In this document: in pieces, positions 41,644-52,835 of the stretch
Layout of the letters: each line of letters starts with the position of its first letter
How positions within the stretch are numbered: the stretch's first letter is position 1
DNA from: Aphrocallistes beatrix
Lineage: Eukaryota; Porifera; Hexactinellida; Sceptrulophora; Aphrocallistidae
Assembly: GCA_963281255.1 (NCBI GenBank)
Contig: OY725489.1
Location: 3,906,001 to 3,970,000 of the forward strand
Reading direction: 5' to 3'
DNA: 64,000 bases
Position numbers and translations under genes: made by a program
The notes under the pieces: model-generated
Databases searched by the model: none
The model's input: only the letters and a program-made list of their open reading frames with translations
Told to the model about the DNA's origin: nothing

Positions 41644-42631
41644 AGTTCGTGGCATATTTAAATAGGACATACAAATGGCCTATCAGCTCTCAGCATTATT
41701 CAGAACATTATTTTGGTGAGTTTTTTTAAAAAGTTATTTGTATTTGTGCTCATTTATCTGTTTGATATTATAGTACTTTCAACTATATCAACGCTTTGAT
41801 GAAATGAATAACTAATCACCTAAACAATCCCATCACAACAGTAGCACAACGTTTTAATTATAAAGATTCACTCCCGAGATGGTAAGTAATTTTACTGATA
41901 TAATGTATTATTTATTATACTTATATAATATGTAGTATTCTGTGTCTAAACAACTTAGATATGCTTAACGTTTTTGACTTACTCACCGGCCTTAAATGGG
42001 CTTAATTTTATTTGACTAGCGTTTTAAATTAGAATTCCAATTAACAGTTACTAAAACTTGAATTCCAATTAACAGTTACTAAAACTTTTTTCAAACTCAA
42101 ATTCCATATTGAAACTATATTTAGCATTTCTTGCGCCAAAAGTTACCAGTAATTGCAGTGCCTTATATCGCATTCTTATTTTCTTTCTCTAGATGGTATT
42201 CTATATCCTGGGGATTATTTAACCATTGAACACTTGCCAGTCTGAGGGATTATATCACCTTACAATTTCAAGGTTGCACACACTCTTAAAACGCTAACTC
42301 ATCTTACAAGCACACACTCTTAAAACGCTAACTCTTCCCACAAGCATATGCTCTTTTAATTAACTCTAACTCATCTCACCAAGCATGCACTCTTATCGCT
42401 AACTATCAACTGATCAAAAGGTGCTATTCGAAAATTATAATTAAGCCTGGTTCAGATAGATCGTTGGATTCTGGATCCAATGAAAACCCTCCAGGAGATC
42501 AGACCTTAGGAATTTATTGTCATGCTATAATTGTTAACATATTTTCATTATTATGAACTTGATATTATAAGTATTAGTGTTCTCATTTAAACAAAAGGGT
42601 AAACTGCCTAAGGATTTTCAACATTAAGAAC
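41644..42631. other. Helentron 3' non-coding region
   Basis: No gene. Contains a direct repeat of AATTCCAATTAACAGTTACT (42031 and 42060) and four tandem variants of CACTCTTAAAACGCTAACTC (about 42270-42410). Parts recur at 43376-43760. Confidence 0.6.
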
Positions 42632-42927
42632 AGGGGTTCTCAACCTATGGTCTTTTGACCAAAAAATGACCATAATTTGGTCATGGAGAATCTTATCCAC
42701 ATTTTCTCAAAGCATAAAATTTCTAACTATAACTTCGCAGTTTTTAATGCTATGTTGGATAATTAGTAGGAGGCACATATGATGTGAAAGGCGCTGTTTA
42801 AATAACAAAGTTTATCTGAATTCACATGAAAATAACTGTAATTAATATCACACATACTCAAGTTTGGTCTTTTTTCAAAAATTGTGGTCAATTGTGGTCA
42901 GGAGCCAAAATAGGTTGAGAAACCCTG
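42632..42927. mobile_element. hAT MITE, 296 bp
   Basis: Ends CAGGGGTTCTCAACCTATGG and the complement of AAAATAGGTTGAGAAACCCT, duplication ATTAAGAA/ATTTAGAA (42624-42631, 42928-42935; one mismatch). No coding capacity. Confidence 0.85.
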
Positions 42928-43194
42928 ATTTAGAATAGCTAAATTATAACGGCGGATTGAACTATATAAATAGATTAAATAAAACAAGACTTCCAAAGGG
43001 TGGTGTGTATGTAAATGCTTACTCTCATAATGGATGGTGAAGTAATCCTTTGAATTTTGAGTTTTTCGATATCCTTATCGTTTTGATTTTAAGTTCAAGC
43101 TTTAAAGTAGCCTAGGCACCCAAAGGGCGCTCCTGCGGGCACAAAGTCCCCGCCTGCTGCACAGCGCAAGTAAGCGAAGCTTGCAAGTTTTATT

Positions 43195-43780
43195 TCCCGT
43201 TAAATTGGCTTATTACCGTACCTCTTTTCACCTAATCAAATCACTCGGGTAAGTACAATAATTATATCATCCGATTGGAAGTTGCACTAAAATTGATATC
43301 GTCCCCAAAATTGGCAAAATCCATAATAAAATCTGTTTTGTGGTCCAAGATCACCTAGATTACGTATACATCAAAATAATTGAAGAACTTACCGGCCCAT
43401 GTTTATGTATTACGTAAATTACTATAATGTTAGTGAAAATTTAGAATTCCAATTAACAGTAACTAAAACGAACTTAACAAAGTTATAAATAAAGTCGGAT
43501 TGTTCTTAATTAATCAATTTAAAAAGAAATTAGCTATCTGGAATAGCAGCTCTCCTTCTCCAAGGCGGGAGAACTGTTTATTAAACGATTAATTATTTAC
43601 TACTATTTTTCCTTATTAAAACCTTATTCAGCACTTATTGCGCAAAGAGTTACCAGTCATTGAACTGACTTATATCACATATTCTTCTCATCTTTCTCAA
43701 TACAATATTCTTATCCTGGGAATTACAAATCAACAATATATTATAATGGCATGAGTAATCTTATCATCATATAATTACAC
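43195..43780 (+). repeat. Internally deleted Helentron derivative
   Basis: Sequence at 43376-43760 parallels the Helentron 3' region at about 41975-42240 (AATTCCAATTAACAGT, CTTATTGCGCAAAGAGTTAC, TATCCTGGGAATTA). It includes a ~40-bp scrap of the helicase gene (43546-43582, GCAGCTCTCCTTCTCCAAGG, compare 39608-39646). It thus looks like a second element that lost nearly all its genes. Its limits are unclear. Confidence 0.55.
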
Positions 43781-44303
43781 TCAAACAAATTAAGGAAGAT
43801 AAGACGTAATCTCTGCTGCATCATGACGCGATACGATTAGATGAGGTGTCGATGGCTGACCAAAATTTACATCTAGCAAGAGAAGTAATGGCAGAATCAA
43901 TTTTGCTACAGCAAGAGGGAACGATCGACCTAATTCATTCCGCTAAGACCAAGAGGAGACTATGAACATAATAGATAAATAGAATTGTATTCGTACTTTG
44001 AACTTATAAATGGTATAAAATACTGTTGAATACTTTATTTCCAATAATACTGTATTTTGAATGAGTATATTGTGCTAAATGTTCATAGCATGATAATTAA
44101 ATTCATCAAAAAACATTTGACAAGTATATTTTAATCAGGGATTTTAAAATAGCAATCTAGGTTTCTAATTATTTTAATATTTGTTATAAGTCAAATGTAA
44201 AGTTAGAGAGGGACTTTATTGTAATCCAAACGTTGTAGTTTTCATTTTTGAAGTTTGAAATTTGTATGGATAGTGCTCATCCTAAGACGAATTCCAATCA
44301 TAA
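43781..44303. other. Spacer, nothing recognised
   Basis: AT-rich, no coding signal and no shared repeat recognised. Confidence 0.4.
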
Positions 44304-44390
44304 TTAATATATAACAAGCACGCTTGCGCTGTGCGGCTGGCGGACACTTTGTGTCCGCATGAGGGGCCCTTTGGGCGCCTATGGTTTACT
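44304..44390 (-). repeat. Solo 3' hairpin block of family A
   Basis: ACAAGCACGCTTGCGCTGTG, GGACACTTTGTGTCCGC and GGGCGCCTATGG in reverse orientation, with no family A body next to it. Confidence 0.7.
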
Positions 44391-45585
44391 CATCCAAGCG
44401 AAGCATAATTATCATCGTAGGATAAAGATTCTGTAAATTGCTACGTTAAGGAAGATTATCTTATATCTTGGTTCACTGATATAAATCCTCAATGGAAATG
44501 TGTGAAAATATGGAAGATGTTAATCAAAAACGCAAAATTCGAAATCTACACCCTCAAAAACCCTATATGAATCGTTGAAACATAATATATGCCATATGTT
44601 TGAAAATTAATCCAAAGGTGTGATGTAAGATTACTATTAAGTCATAGTCATTTAAATTTTATATGACTCATTATATTCAGAAATGTGGAAACATATTCTA
44701 TAATTCATTCATCTGTGATTTTGGCAATAAATAAATAAATTCATTATAATCAATTTTGGAATAGATTTCAAAATATCATTAATTGTATATCAATGGTAAA
44801 TCCACCATGTTATAAGCTCTGAAAAAAAATTAATTTTCATGCAATTGTTCAGCCCAAAAAAAGACAGATTTGTAAAAATTATACATGTCTGTGTTTGTCC
44901 AAAATTTTTCAAACTTTTACATTCTGATCCATGGTCCAATTATAAACGAAAAAAAGTAGAAACTACCTTCCAGTGCGAATATTATTATCCATGGTTAAGA
45001 TATGACACATTTGAGTGTTCTTACCCATAGACGAAAAGTTGACCCATCACGAAATGGTGACGTCATTGTCACCATGTATATAATTTGAAATTTCAGATTT
45101 CGCACATAAGCCATTTTAGGTGATAGATTCCTCAAATTTTAATTTCCATCCATCGAATATGATGATTCATCACTCCAGCTAGCAAAATTATTGACAGATT
45201 CCTCTTAGTATGAAGTAACTCGCAGAGTTGATCTGTTGATGATGATCAATTGGTTAATACATTTAAGGAAGGAATTTAGATACTTCTAACCTGAAAAATT
45301 TATCTAGTACATATTTCACACGATTTGGGTTCGATACGAATAGGAACTAAAATATGTTAGTGGCTATCATGTGCTCGGAGCTAAATTATATATATACACG
45401 CATGGTTTGTGTGTGATTAGCATAACACATATTTCTTTTCAATATCCTTTATTCTCTTTCAACAAGTAAATTTTTTGGAATACAAGTGAGTTGATATAAA
45501 TTTAGTATTTTTTAATATATATGCTATGCAAAATAAATTATTTGTATATGTTTATCACCGCCGTCCGGAAATTTTATTGTTTATG
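44391..45585. other. Gene-free region with weak family A remnant
   Basis: Around 45025-45185 a diverged, plus-strand piece of family A is recognisable (GACCCATCACGAAATGGTGA, GACGTCATTGTCACC, GATGATTCATCACTCC). At 44530-44600 one unit of the 34615-35005 repeat is present. No genes. Confidence 0.5.
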
Positions 45586-45589
45586 GTAG

Positions 45590-45749
45590 CAGGGCCGGCG
45601 CCACCTGGGGTGTCCTAGGTGTCCAGACACCCACTGCCCCCTGTTTTTTTTTATATTGTACAATATGTATCCATCTATAAATGGACACCTACATTCAGAG
45701 AAATCCCTCTTAGGACACCCACTGCCAATAAAACATGGCGCCGGCCATG
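45590..45749. mobile_element. GC-rich hAT-like MITE, 160 bp
   Basis: CAGGGCCGGCGCCACCTGG and GGCGCCGGCCATG are inverted. GGACACCCACTGCC occurs twice inside, as in 25860-26304. The target duplication is unclear. Confidence 0.65.
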
Positions 45750-46310
45750 GGTAGATTCAAATTTGCTTATGAACCTGTCCGAAATTTGCTAATTAATAAC
45801 TGCCTGATGTATTTTAATATATTTTGGAGTATGAATCTCGTTATTCTGACAAATTATTGTCTCATTCAGTATGATGTGAGACTCATTTATGATAACTTTG
45901 TCCATATCTTGCATCTTCGCGCATTGAATGTCTGAACGTTTGTCAAATAGAGATGTCTGTTTCAAGTAATCCATTTTGAATAATTAATTTCATTCTCTGA
46001 CTTGGCTTTTATGGCATTTCGCACCTCTCCATCATCCATCGGTATGTAGTATTCTGCATCTGCTTTTGGAGGGTTGACTGAAACTCGCATAGTATGTCAC
46101 TGCCTTTCTCCAACGATGATCACCTCAGATAAATTAATTCTGGAATTCGCAATACTATCTTTGATTATCTACAATTGATTCAATATGATATTTGGTGCCA
46201 ATTGATTGATTCCATTGAATAATCGTACTTGATGATGACTGTCAGGTAAGGCTAGCCAACCCAGGTAGATGTAATTAATTTTTCGTAAGTTTATTGCGAA
46301 ACAAAGGAAT
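45750..46310. other. Spacer before the duplicated gene piece
   Basis: No frame with family resemblance. It may contain upstream exons of the gene piece at 46439, but none could be supported. Confidence 0.4.
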
Positions 46311-46438
46311 AATTGTTGGTGTCAGGTACGTCATATGAATTCCTAGCATGTCGATATCTGCCATGGAGCATCGCAAAATTGAAATGAATTGATCATATTT
46401 TTCAAACATTGACTAGGTTATTTTATTTTTCTCTGTAG

Positions 46439-46800
46439 TGTCTCAACTTTTCTTGTGACTCTAGATAAACTACCGTGCGCTCGGCGGCAAAGACGGCGAA
46501 TCACGCCTAGAAAGAAACGTGGAGGACCTGGCGACAATGGTCCTAGAGATCAGAGATCATTTGAGGGTGAGCCTCTTAATCTTAATGCGTTTTAGTTTAT
46601 CTAATTACTATATTCGTAGCTATCAAATAAGCGGGTATTATTCTGTCATTTTGCAGCCCAGAGAGAAGCAACCCCAGCAGAGGCCGCAACCCCAGCAGAG
46701 ACCGCAACCTAGCAGAGGCCGCAACCCCATCCCCAGCAGAGACCGCAACCTAGCAGAGGCCGCAACCCCATCCCCAGCAGAGGCCGCAACCTAGCAGATG
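46439..46800 (+). pseudogene. Gene-like piece, copy 1 (coiled coil plus QPQQRP repeats)
   Basis: Exon 46439-46566 lies between TTTTTCTCTGTAG and GTGAGC and is joined across a 90-bp intron to an exon starting at 46657 after TTTTGCAG. Its second half reads RLERNVEDLATMVLEIRDHL, an amphipathic, coiled-coil-like helix. The next exon reads PREKQPQQRPQPQQRPQPSR and then SRGRNPIPSRDRN before dissolving into GCAGAGGCCGCAA repeats. Compared with copy 2, two bases are missing in front of the RLERNV part (TCACGCC against TCATGCGCC), breaking the frame from LPCARRQRRRI. I do not recognise the family. Confidence 0.45.
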
Positions 46801-47250
46801 CCGCAAACCCAGCAGAGGCCGCAACCCCATACCCAGCAGAGGCCGCAACCGCAGCAGAGTCCGCAAGCCATACCCAGCAGAGACCGCAACCTAGCAGAGG
46901 CCGGAACCCCATACCCAGCTGAGACCGCAAGCCCATACCCAGTAGAGGCCGCAACCTAGCAGAGGCCGCAACCCCATACCCAGCAGAGGCCGCAACCGCA
47001 GCAGAGTCCGCAAGCCATACCCAGCAGAGACCGCAACCTAGCAGAGGCCGGAACCCCATACCCAGCTGAGACCGCAAGCCCATACCCAGTAGAGACCGCA
47101 ACCTAGTAGAGGCCGGAACCCCATACCCAGCAGAGACCGCACCCCATACCCAGCAGAGGACGCAACCCTAGCAGATGCCGCAACCTCAGCAGAGGCCGCA
47201 ACCCTAGCAGAGGCCGCAACCCTAGCAGAGGCCGCAACCTAGCAGAGGTT
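46660..47250. repeat. Tandem array of CAGCAGAGGCCGCAAC units
   Basis: Units of 12-24 bp built on AGCAGAGGCCGCAACC with CCCATACC inserts. A larger unit of about 135 bp is duplicated in it (46800-46935 against 46940-47070). Frame is not conserved between units, so most of it is unlikely to be coding. Confidence 0.9.
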
Positions 47251-47828
47251 GTTGGTGTCAGGTACAGGCAAAGAAATAAAATCATTGATTTCAATGATTT
47301 GATTTTGATTTTTCATTGTTTTCAAATTCGAAATCAAAATCAAAATGATTTCGAAATGATTTTTAAAAGATTTTATTTTATTTGATAGATTTTAAGATAA
47401 TCTAATTGGTTGATCAATCGATTTGACATTATCTATTGCTTTAAAATTGATTTTGTATTGATTTCAAATAAATGTTACTATGCTTATTAAAATGAAAAAT
47501 CAATTCAAAATCAATGATTTTTATTTAAAATCAAAATCAAATCAAATTCAAAAAGGTCAATCTCACAATTTTTGTGATATCATCTAAATTAATAATGTTA
47601 TAACCCCAAACATCCAAAAAAGTCAAGAACAAAATTCGAGTGTGATAACTTATCAGAAAAAGTCAACAATTTATTTAGTAATATATGAAATATATGTGTA
47701 ATAATGCTGCCAGACTGAGGCAATACTTACACAATCTAAATAAGAAATTAGACATTGATAATCGAATAAATAAATAGGAGTATATGTGGAAACTAGATCC
47801 TAATATAACATTCTAGATGTCGAATAAA

Positions 47829-50800
47829 CTAATCGCTTAGCGTCGACATCATTGTTCTTTTCTCAGTAAGTAGACGATACTTAAGAGTCACAAGGAGCTC
47901 TATCGTTTTTGGATTAAGTCTAGAACGATGTGGACGACAAACGCGCCCAGCGATACTGAATAGCCTTTCTACATCAGCTGTTGAAGCTGGTGACAACAGG
48001 TAAACTCTCGCTAGTTTCGCCATTAGAGGTAGTTTATCAGAGTTTCTTTCCCACCATGTAATCGGGTCTAATTCCAAAATGCCATCCAGATTACGCGCCT
48101 CAGCTTTGAATAATGTTATTTCCATTTCAATAATATCCGTAGAATGAAGAAATTTCACGCGTTCCTTTGCGCATGACTTGACGGGGGAATAATGACTTTC
48201 TTCTTTTCAATGGAGGTTCCTCTTTCGGGATTGAATTTTCAACAGAATACGAGTTGCTAGCTTGCCATGTTTTTCGCTCCAAATCGAGTAAAATTTTCAG
48301 TGCGCATTTTAGTGCATGTAGATAATCGTTATTCTGCAAAGCTTCTGTGCCAAATCGTGGGTCTAGGGATGTACTAATCCAATAGAATTTATCCGACAAA
48401 ATTGCACTGAAACGTTTTTTAAGAATATTATTGAGAACTTCAGATAGGGAAATACCCATAGCTGAATTCGAATCATTAGTATTATCATTGTTCATATCAC
48501 TGAGTTCTTTGGAAACAATATTAAGAGCTGGAATTAGCATACCACTCGTTCCATGTGTAGCCTGCATTTCATTGGAGAAAAGAGCAACCGGTTGTAAAAT
48601 ATCACAAACTTCACGTAGTATATTCAATTCATATTTGGTAGGAGGGTCACGTTTAAGTTTCGGGAGTTCACCTAAAAGATTTTTATCCTCTGCATCAATT
48701 ATTGAAAGCAGCATTTTATACATACTGCTCCATCTAGTTTTGTTCATGACAGATAGATTGAACGACTTATCACTGAATACTTCTGCACACTTTGTTGAGT
48801 TTTTTGCACTTGTGACGAAGCTTTGCGTTTTTGATACTATAGCATTTACTTTTCCTCGATGCCCTAAATTTGACGCTAAAAAATCTTTCACGCCCAATTG
48901 TGCTGTATGGCATACACAAGGAAACCACATCTGTAGAAGTCCTTCCCTTCTTAAACGAACGAGTAGAGATTCAGGGAATGATCCAGCTAATTCTTGAGAA
49001 ATATGTTTGACAGCATCGAGTAATAGTGAGGAATCGATCTCATCCAGATCTTCAGAGTCTTCGGCATCAGTACATTCATTATCTACAATATCAGTTTCAT
49101 CAAATCCAAGTTCTTCGCTGAAATCAGCAAATGCTTTTATCATATTTGCTCCATTGTCAGCACCAATGCGCACAAGCTTATTTGTTATCCCCCAGTATTG
49201 ACAAATATTTAATGTAAATTGCGCAATTCTCTCTCCGGTATGTGATCCTTTGAAAAACTCGATCGCCAAAACATTAGCCTTAGGAATTATTTCAGGTTGG
49301 TAGTGAACAATGATCCCCATCATGCTAATTAGGCTCCGCGTGGTCCAGCCATCAATAGTAATGGTCACATAAGGGCTTAATTTCAACTCTTCACGCAATT
49401 GTTCATCTCCCAATTCCCTTTTTTGGCTTAAAATTTTATTTTTGAGTTTATAAATGGAGGGTAACGAATAATGGGGGTTAAGCGCTTTACAAAATGTTAC
49501 GAATTCTGGAAGTTTGACAACTGTAAATGGCATTTCGGCAGAAATAATGAAATCTGCAAACTTGTCATTGAGATCTGGGGCCGTATTCACTAACATTTTA
49601 AGTTCGTACTTAAGTTCGAACTTAGTACTTAAGTACTAAGTTCGAGCTTAAATGGTATTCACTAAGATCAACTTAAGTTCGAACTTAAGTACGAACTTAA
49701 GTACGAACTTTAAGCAACCTAGTTAAGCACTAAGTTCGAACTTAACTCGTTTTTGCCGAGATCGGTATTCACTAAGATTTAAGTTTGTGCTTAAGTTTAG
49801 ACTTATAAGTAACAACTTTAAGTAACCTCCAGAGGTGGCTTAAATATTCGTTAGCTTCTAATTATCGACATATAGTCTATTTTTCTTTGAAATATCAACA
49901 CTTATGACATTACACTACATAGAGATTAGCATCTAACTTGTTTTGTTCGTCATTCATTCGATAATATTGCTTCAATTTCATAACATCATTTGATGTATAA
50001 ATTTGATTCATGCCGGTATGCCTAACAATATAACATTTCTAAATTCATCTAAATTCAAGATCTACATAAACTCTACTTCTAGCTGTTAATGATTCAATAT
50101 TTTTTCCCCTCTCAATTTATGATATGCTCTTGCTCTTCAATTAATTTCAGCTGCTCCGAGAACTGGCATTGGTTGATAGAGTATTTCTCAGAGGGGCTAA
50201 AACGGATGCTGTCAACTTTGGCTGATCAAACTCGGAGGAAGCTTCACGTCTCCGTTTTCGACTTCGATTTGACTTTCACTGTACCTGAATTGCCAGTGGA
50301 AGATGGCTACTCTCAAACATTTGTGATATTCTCTCAGTGTTTGTCTTGTCTGTAGAGAGGATGAGTGTCTCAACTTCTTGAACGAAACCAACATTAGTTA
50401 GAGCCACTTCCAGTCCTATTAGCCTCACTATGGCGATGGTTAGCATTAACTTTCGGCTAGTTTGAGCTTGTTCCACTTGTTTCCACCTCATCAACCCTTC
50501 TATTTGTAAAGAACTTCCTTGTCAATCCACAGTGCCTTTTTTCTTGTTGATTTCGGCGTTATTACCTGACCCCCTAACCGAATCACCAGCAATTTCAATG
50601 CATTCAATCAATGTGCATTCCTCTTCCTCCATTCAATCGTTTTGCACTTCTACTATTTCTTTTTCAGAACTGTTTATGATTTTTTGGATACTTTGATGTA
50701 TATATTTAGCCGTGTATTTTTGTTCGTTTGATTTCGGTTACTTGTGTGAAAATGAATGTAATTGATGTCTTTTGAATATCATACTTCAAAGATATCCAGT

Positions 50801-51270
50801 GTTTTGCTTGTTAGCCTATTTAATCATGTGCTCAAGTATATTGATAATAAAAGTTGGTACTTAAGTTCGAACTTAAATCTTAGTGAATACGAGTTAAGTT
50901 CGAACTTAACTAAGTTTAAACTTAGTACTTAAGTACGAACTCTTAGTGAATACAGGTTTTGCTCCTACTTAACTAAGTTCGAACTTAATACTTAAGTTCG
51001 AACTTAGTACTTAAGTTCGAATTTAGTGCTTAACTTCTTAGTGAATACGGCCCCTGTTATTGGATTTGTCGAAGCAATAATCTTTTCCTCCTTTTTTCGT
51101 GGACAATTACTTTACAGTGACTTGTTCAGATTTCCATGCATCATATTTGGTACCGCATTATTTATATTTTCAGTGTAGAGAAATGACGGAGTAGGTTAGT
51201 CAACGCAAGCGGGGTTGCCATGCCCTCAAACCCACACTCTATACACCTATGGCGTTTCCCATTAGACCCT
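47829..51270 (-). pseudogene. hAT transposase, interrupted by a Harbinger insertion
   Basis: The main frame (49596-48127) gives the RNase-H-like core: VTITIDGWTTRSLISMMGII with the first D (residue 82), VRIGADNGANMIKAF with the second (147), then WFPCVCHTAQLGVKDFL and NKTRWSSMYKMLLSI, typical of hAT. A frameshift near 48150 passes to the frame 48158-47829 with the dimerisation domain (WWERNSDKLPLMAKLARVYL, SPASTADVERLFSIAGRV with the E). The 5' side continues beyond the Harbinger insertion: without it and one CTG, coding runs NPITDLNDKFADF. Further upstream a BED-finger-like KYDAWKSEQVTVK (about 51110-51150) and an exon-like piece to 51523 are recognisable but interrupted. Confidence 0.88.
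49578..51053. mobile_element. Harbinger derivative (second family), 1476 bp
   Basis: Ends GGGCCGTATTCACTAAC and the complement of TTAGTGAATACGGCCC, flanked by CTG on both sides (49575-49577, 51054-51056). Subterminal regions are packed with AAGTTCGAACTTAAGTAC palindromes. The inside (about 50100-50560, minus strand) holds remnants of a Myb/SANT-like gene, e.g. a stretch resembling KVNANHRHSEANRTGSGS, the counterpart of RKTGGGP in intact proteins. No transposase remains. Inserted in the hAT transposase gene. Confidence 0.88.
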
Positions 51271-51483
51271 TCTACGGGTTCAAAAAAACGCTTATACCAT
51301 CTGGTCGACTCTTTTTAGATTCACATAAACTTGAAATCCCCGTAGCACCCTGAGATGGAATATCCTCCGAGTTGATATAATCCACTGCGAGTAAAGTTTC
51401 AGATTCTAAAATATGGGAAGAACAATCTTCCATAGCTATATTGGAACAAGAGAAAAATAGGTCATATAACTGAAAAGGTAATA

Positions 51484-51561
51484 CAGTCGATTCTCGTAAG
51501 TACGTACACCAAGTAACCGTCAAAATATTTACGTTCTGTGTTCGTAGTAACGAGAGTACTG
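51484..51561. mobile_element. Minimal Tigger-like MITE, 78 bp
   Basis: CAGTCGATTCTCGTAAGTAC and the complement of GTAACGAGAGTACTG with TA on both sides. Lies within the hAT element's 5' region. Confidence 0.7.
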
Positions 51562-51719
51562 TATTTATTTCAGGATATGAAATGGGTTGGTGCAGTTTAC
51601 TTCCGAGAACTAAACATTTATATATCTACTTGGACACCCAGATAAAAATAGTTCTGTTAAAACTGCTTGCGCATATATATTTGATTGACCCTCCACCAAG
51701 AATTTCACCATTGCTATTT

Positions 51720-52260
51720 AAATGAATTCAATTATTCGATGTCAAATTGATTTCAAATTGATTTCAAAATGGATAAATTGATTTCAAATTGATTAATTAA
51801 AATGGATAAATTGATTTCAAATTGATTTCAAAATGGATTTCAAATTGATTTCAAACTGGATAAATTGATTTCAAAAATGGATAAATTGATTTCAAATTAG
51901 AGGAATTGATTTCAAATTGGATAAATTGATTTCAAAATGGATAAATTGATTTCAAATTAGAGGAATTGATTTCAAATTGGATAAATTGATTTCAAATTGA
52001 AGAAATTGATTTTTAAAATCAAAATGATTTTGATTTAAGAAATCATTTTGAATTATTAAAATGATTTCGAAATGATTTTTCAGTAATTATTTTGATTTTA
52101 GAGTGATTTTAGAAATGATTTGTGAGGATGCATTTGATTTACTACTGATTTCAATATGATTTTTACCAATCCAATTGATTTAATGATTGTTTTAAATTGA
52201 AGGTTACTAGCAGAAATCAATTATTGATTTTGATTTCAAAATCAAAATCAAATATATTTC
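51720..52260. repeat. AAATTGATTTC-type simple repeat at the hAT end
   Basis: Irregular tandem copies of TTGATTTCAAATTGGATAAA, and ATCAAAATGATTT words in both orientations. The mirror image lies at 47280-47580 at the other end of the hAT, so these are subterminal arrays. Confidence 0.85.
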
Positions 52261-52385
52261 ATTGCCTGGTCAGGTACGTCATATGAATTCCTAGCATGTC
52301 GATATCTGCCATGGAGCATCGCAAAATTGAATGAATTGATCATATTTTTCAAACATTGACTAGGTTATTTTATTTTTCTCTGTAG

Positions 52386-52677
52386 TGTCTCAACTTTTCT
52401 TGCGACTCTAAATCAACTACCGTGCGCTCGGCGGCAAAGACGGCGAATCATGCGCCTAGAAAGAAACGTGGAGGACCTGACGACAATGGTCCTAGAGATC
52501 AGAGATCATTTGAAGGTGAGTCTCTAAATCTTAATGCGTTTAGTTATCTAATTACGATATTCGTAGCTACTTCTTAATCAAATAAGCAGCTATTATTCTG
52601 TCTTTTTGCAGCCCAGAGAGAAGCAACCCCAGCAGAGGCCGAAACCTAGCAGAGGCCGCAACCTAGCAGAGGCCTAA
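52386..52677 (+). CDS. Gene-like piece, copy 2 (open across two exons)
   Basis: Exon 52386-52515 (after TTTTTCTCTGTAG, before GTGAGT) reads VSTFLATLNQLPCARRQRRR, then IMRLERNVEDLTTMVLEIRD and HLK. A 96-bp intron (52516-52611, ending TTTTTGCAG) leads to PREKQPQQRPKPSRGRNLAE and a stop at 52675-52677. Splice sites, phase and the amphipathic heptad-like spacing are all consistent with a real 3' gene end. The segment is a tandem duplicate of 46316-46800. The family is not recognised and upstream exons were not found. It could also be part of an unrecognised element. Confidence 0.45.
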
Positions 52678-52835
52678 ACCTAGCAGAGGCCGCAACCTAG
52701 CAGAGGCCGCAACTCCAGCAGAGGCCGCAACCTAGCAGAGGCCGAAACCTAGCAGAGGCCGCAACCTAGCAGAGGCCGCAACTCCAGCAGAGGCCACAAC
52801 CTAGCAGAGGCCACAACCCTAGCAGAAGCCGGAAG
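52678..52835. repeat. AGCAGAGGCCGCAACCT array, copy 2
   Basis: Shorter version of the array at 46660-47250, units of 16-18 bp. Confidence 0.85.

Larger units (their letters stand above)
35200..43186 (+). mobile_element. Helentron-type Helitron, ~8 kb, decayed
   Basis: Near the 5' edge lies AGTTGATTGAGGAATTGGCA followed by AAAATTGGCATGTAGG (35231-35283), the same motif that opens families A and B. The 3' edge (43110-43186) has CCCAAAGGGCGC, CAGCGCAAGTAAGCGAAGC and short hairpins like those ending families A and B. In between are the Helitron genes in order: zinc-ribbon N-terminus, Rep, PIF1-type helicase, OTU protease. RepHel plus OTU is the Helentron/Helitron2 arrangement. A family C copy (36874-37457) and a hAT MITE (42632-42927) are inserted in it. 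The exact 5' base is uncertain. A pyrimidine-rich GC block (35095-35220) precedes it. Confidence 0.85.
47265..52268 (-). mobile_element. hAT element, 5004 bp, with exact target duplication
   Basis: Terminal repeats CAGGCAAAGAAATAAAATC and the complement of ATATATTTCATTGCCTG. The flanks are a perfect 8-bp duplication GTCAGGTA (47257-47264, 52269-52276). The unoccupied version of this target is present 940 bp upstream in the tandem copy (46319-46332). Both ends continue into arrays of AAATTGATTTC/ATCAAAATCA words. One minus-strand transposase gene and a nested Harbinger derivative (49578-51053) lie inside. Confidence 0.95.

Noticed and set aside
46709-47101. 130-codon minus-strand frame rich in LLGMG and RSQL repeats
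   Set aside because: It is a reading of the GCAGAGGCCGCAA tandem array; unit lengths are not multiples of three and the frame drifts.
48431-48997. 188-codon serine-rich plus-strand frame
   Set aside because: Opposite-strand shadow of the hAT transposase.
46316-52640. Direct repeats ~380 bp long flanking a 5-kb element, as if terminal repeats
   Set aside because: The hAT has its own inverted ends and an 8-bp duplication inside the second copy; the repeats are a tandem duplication of the target locus.
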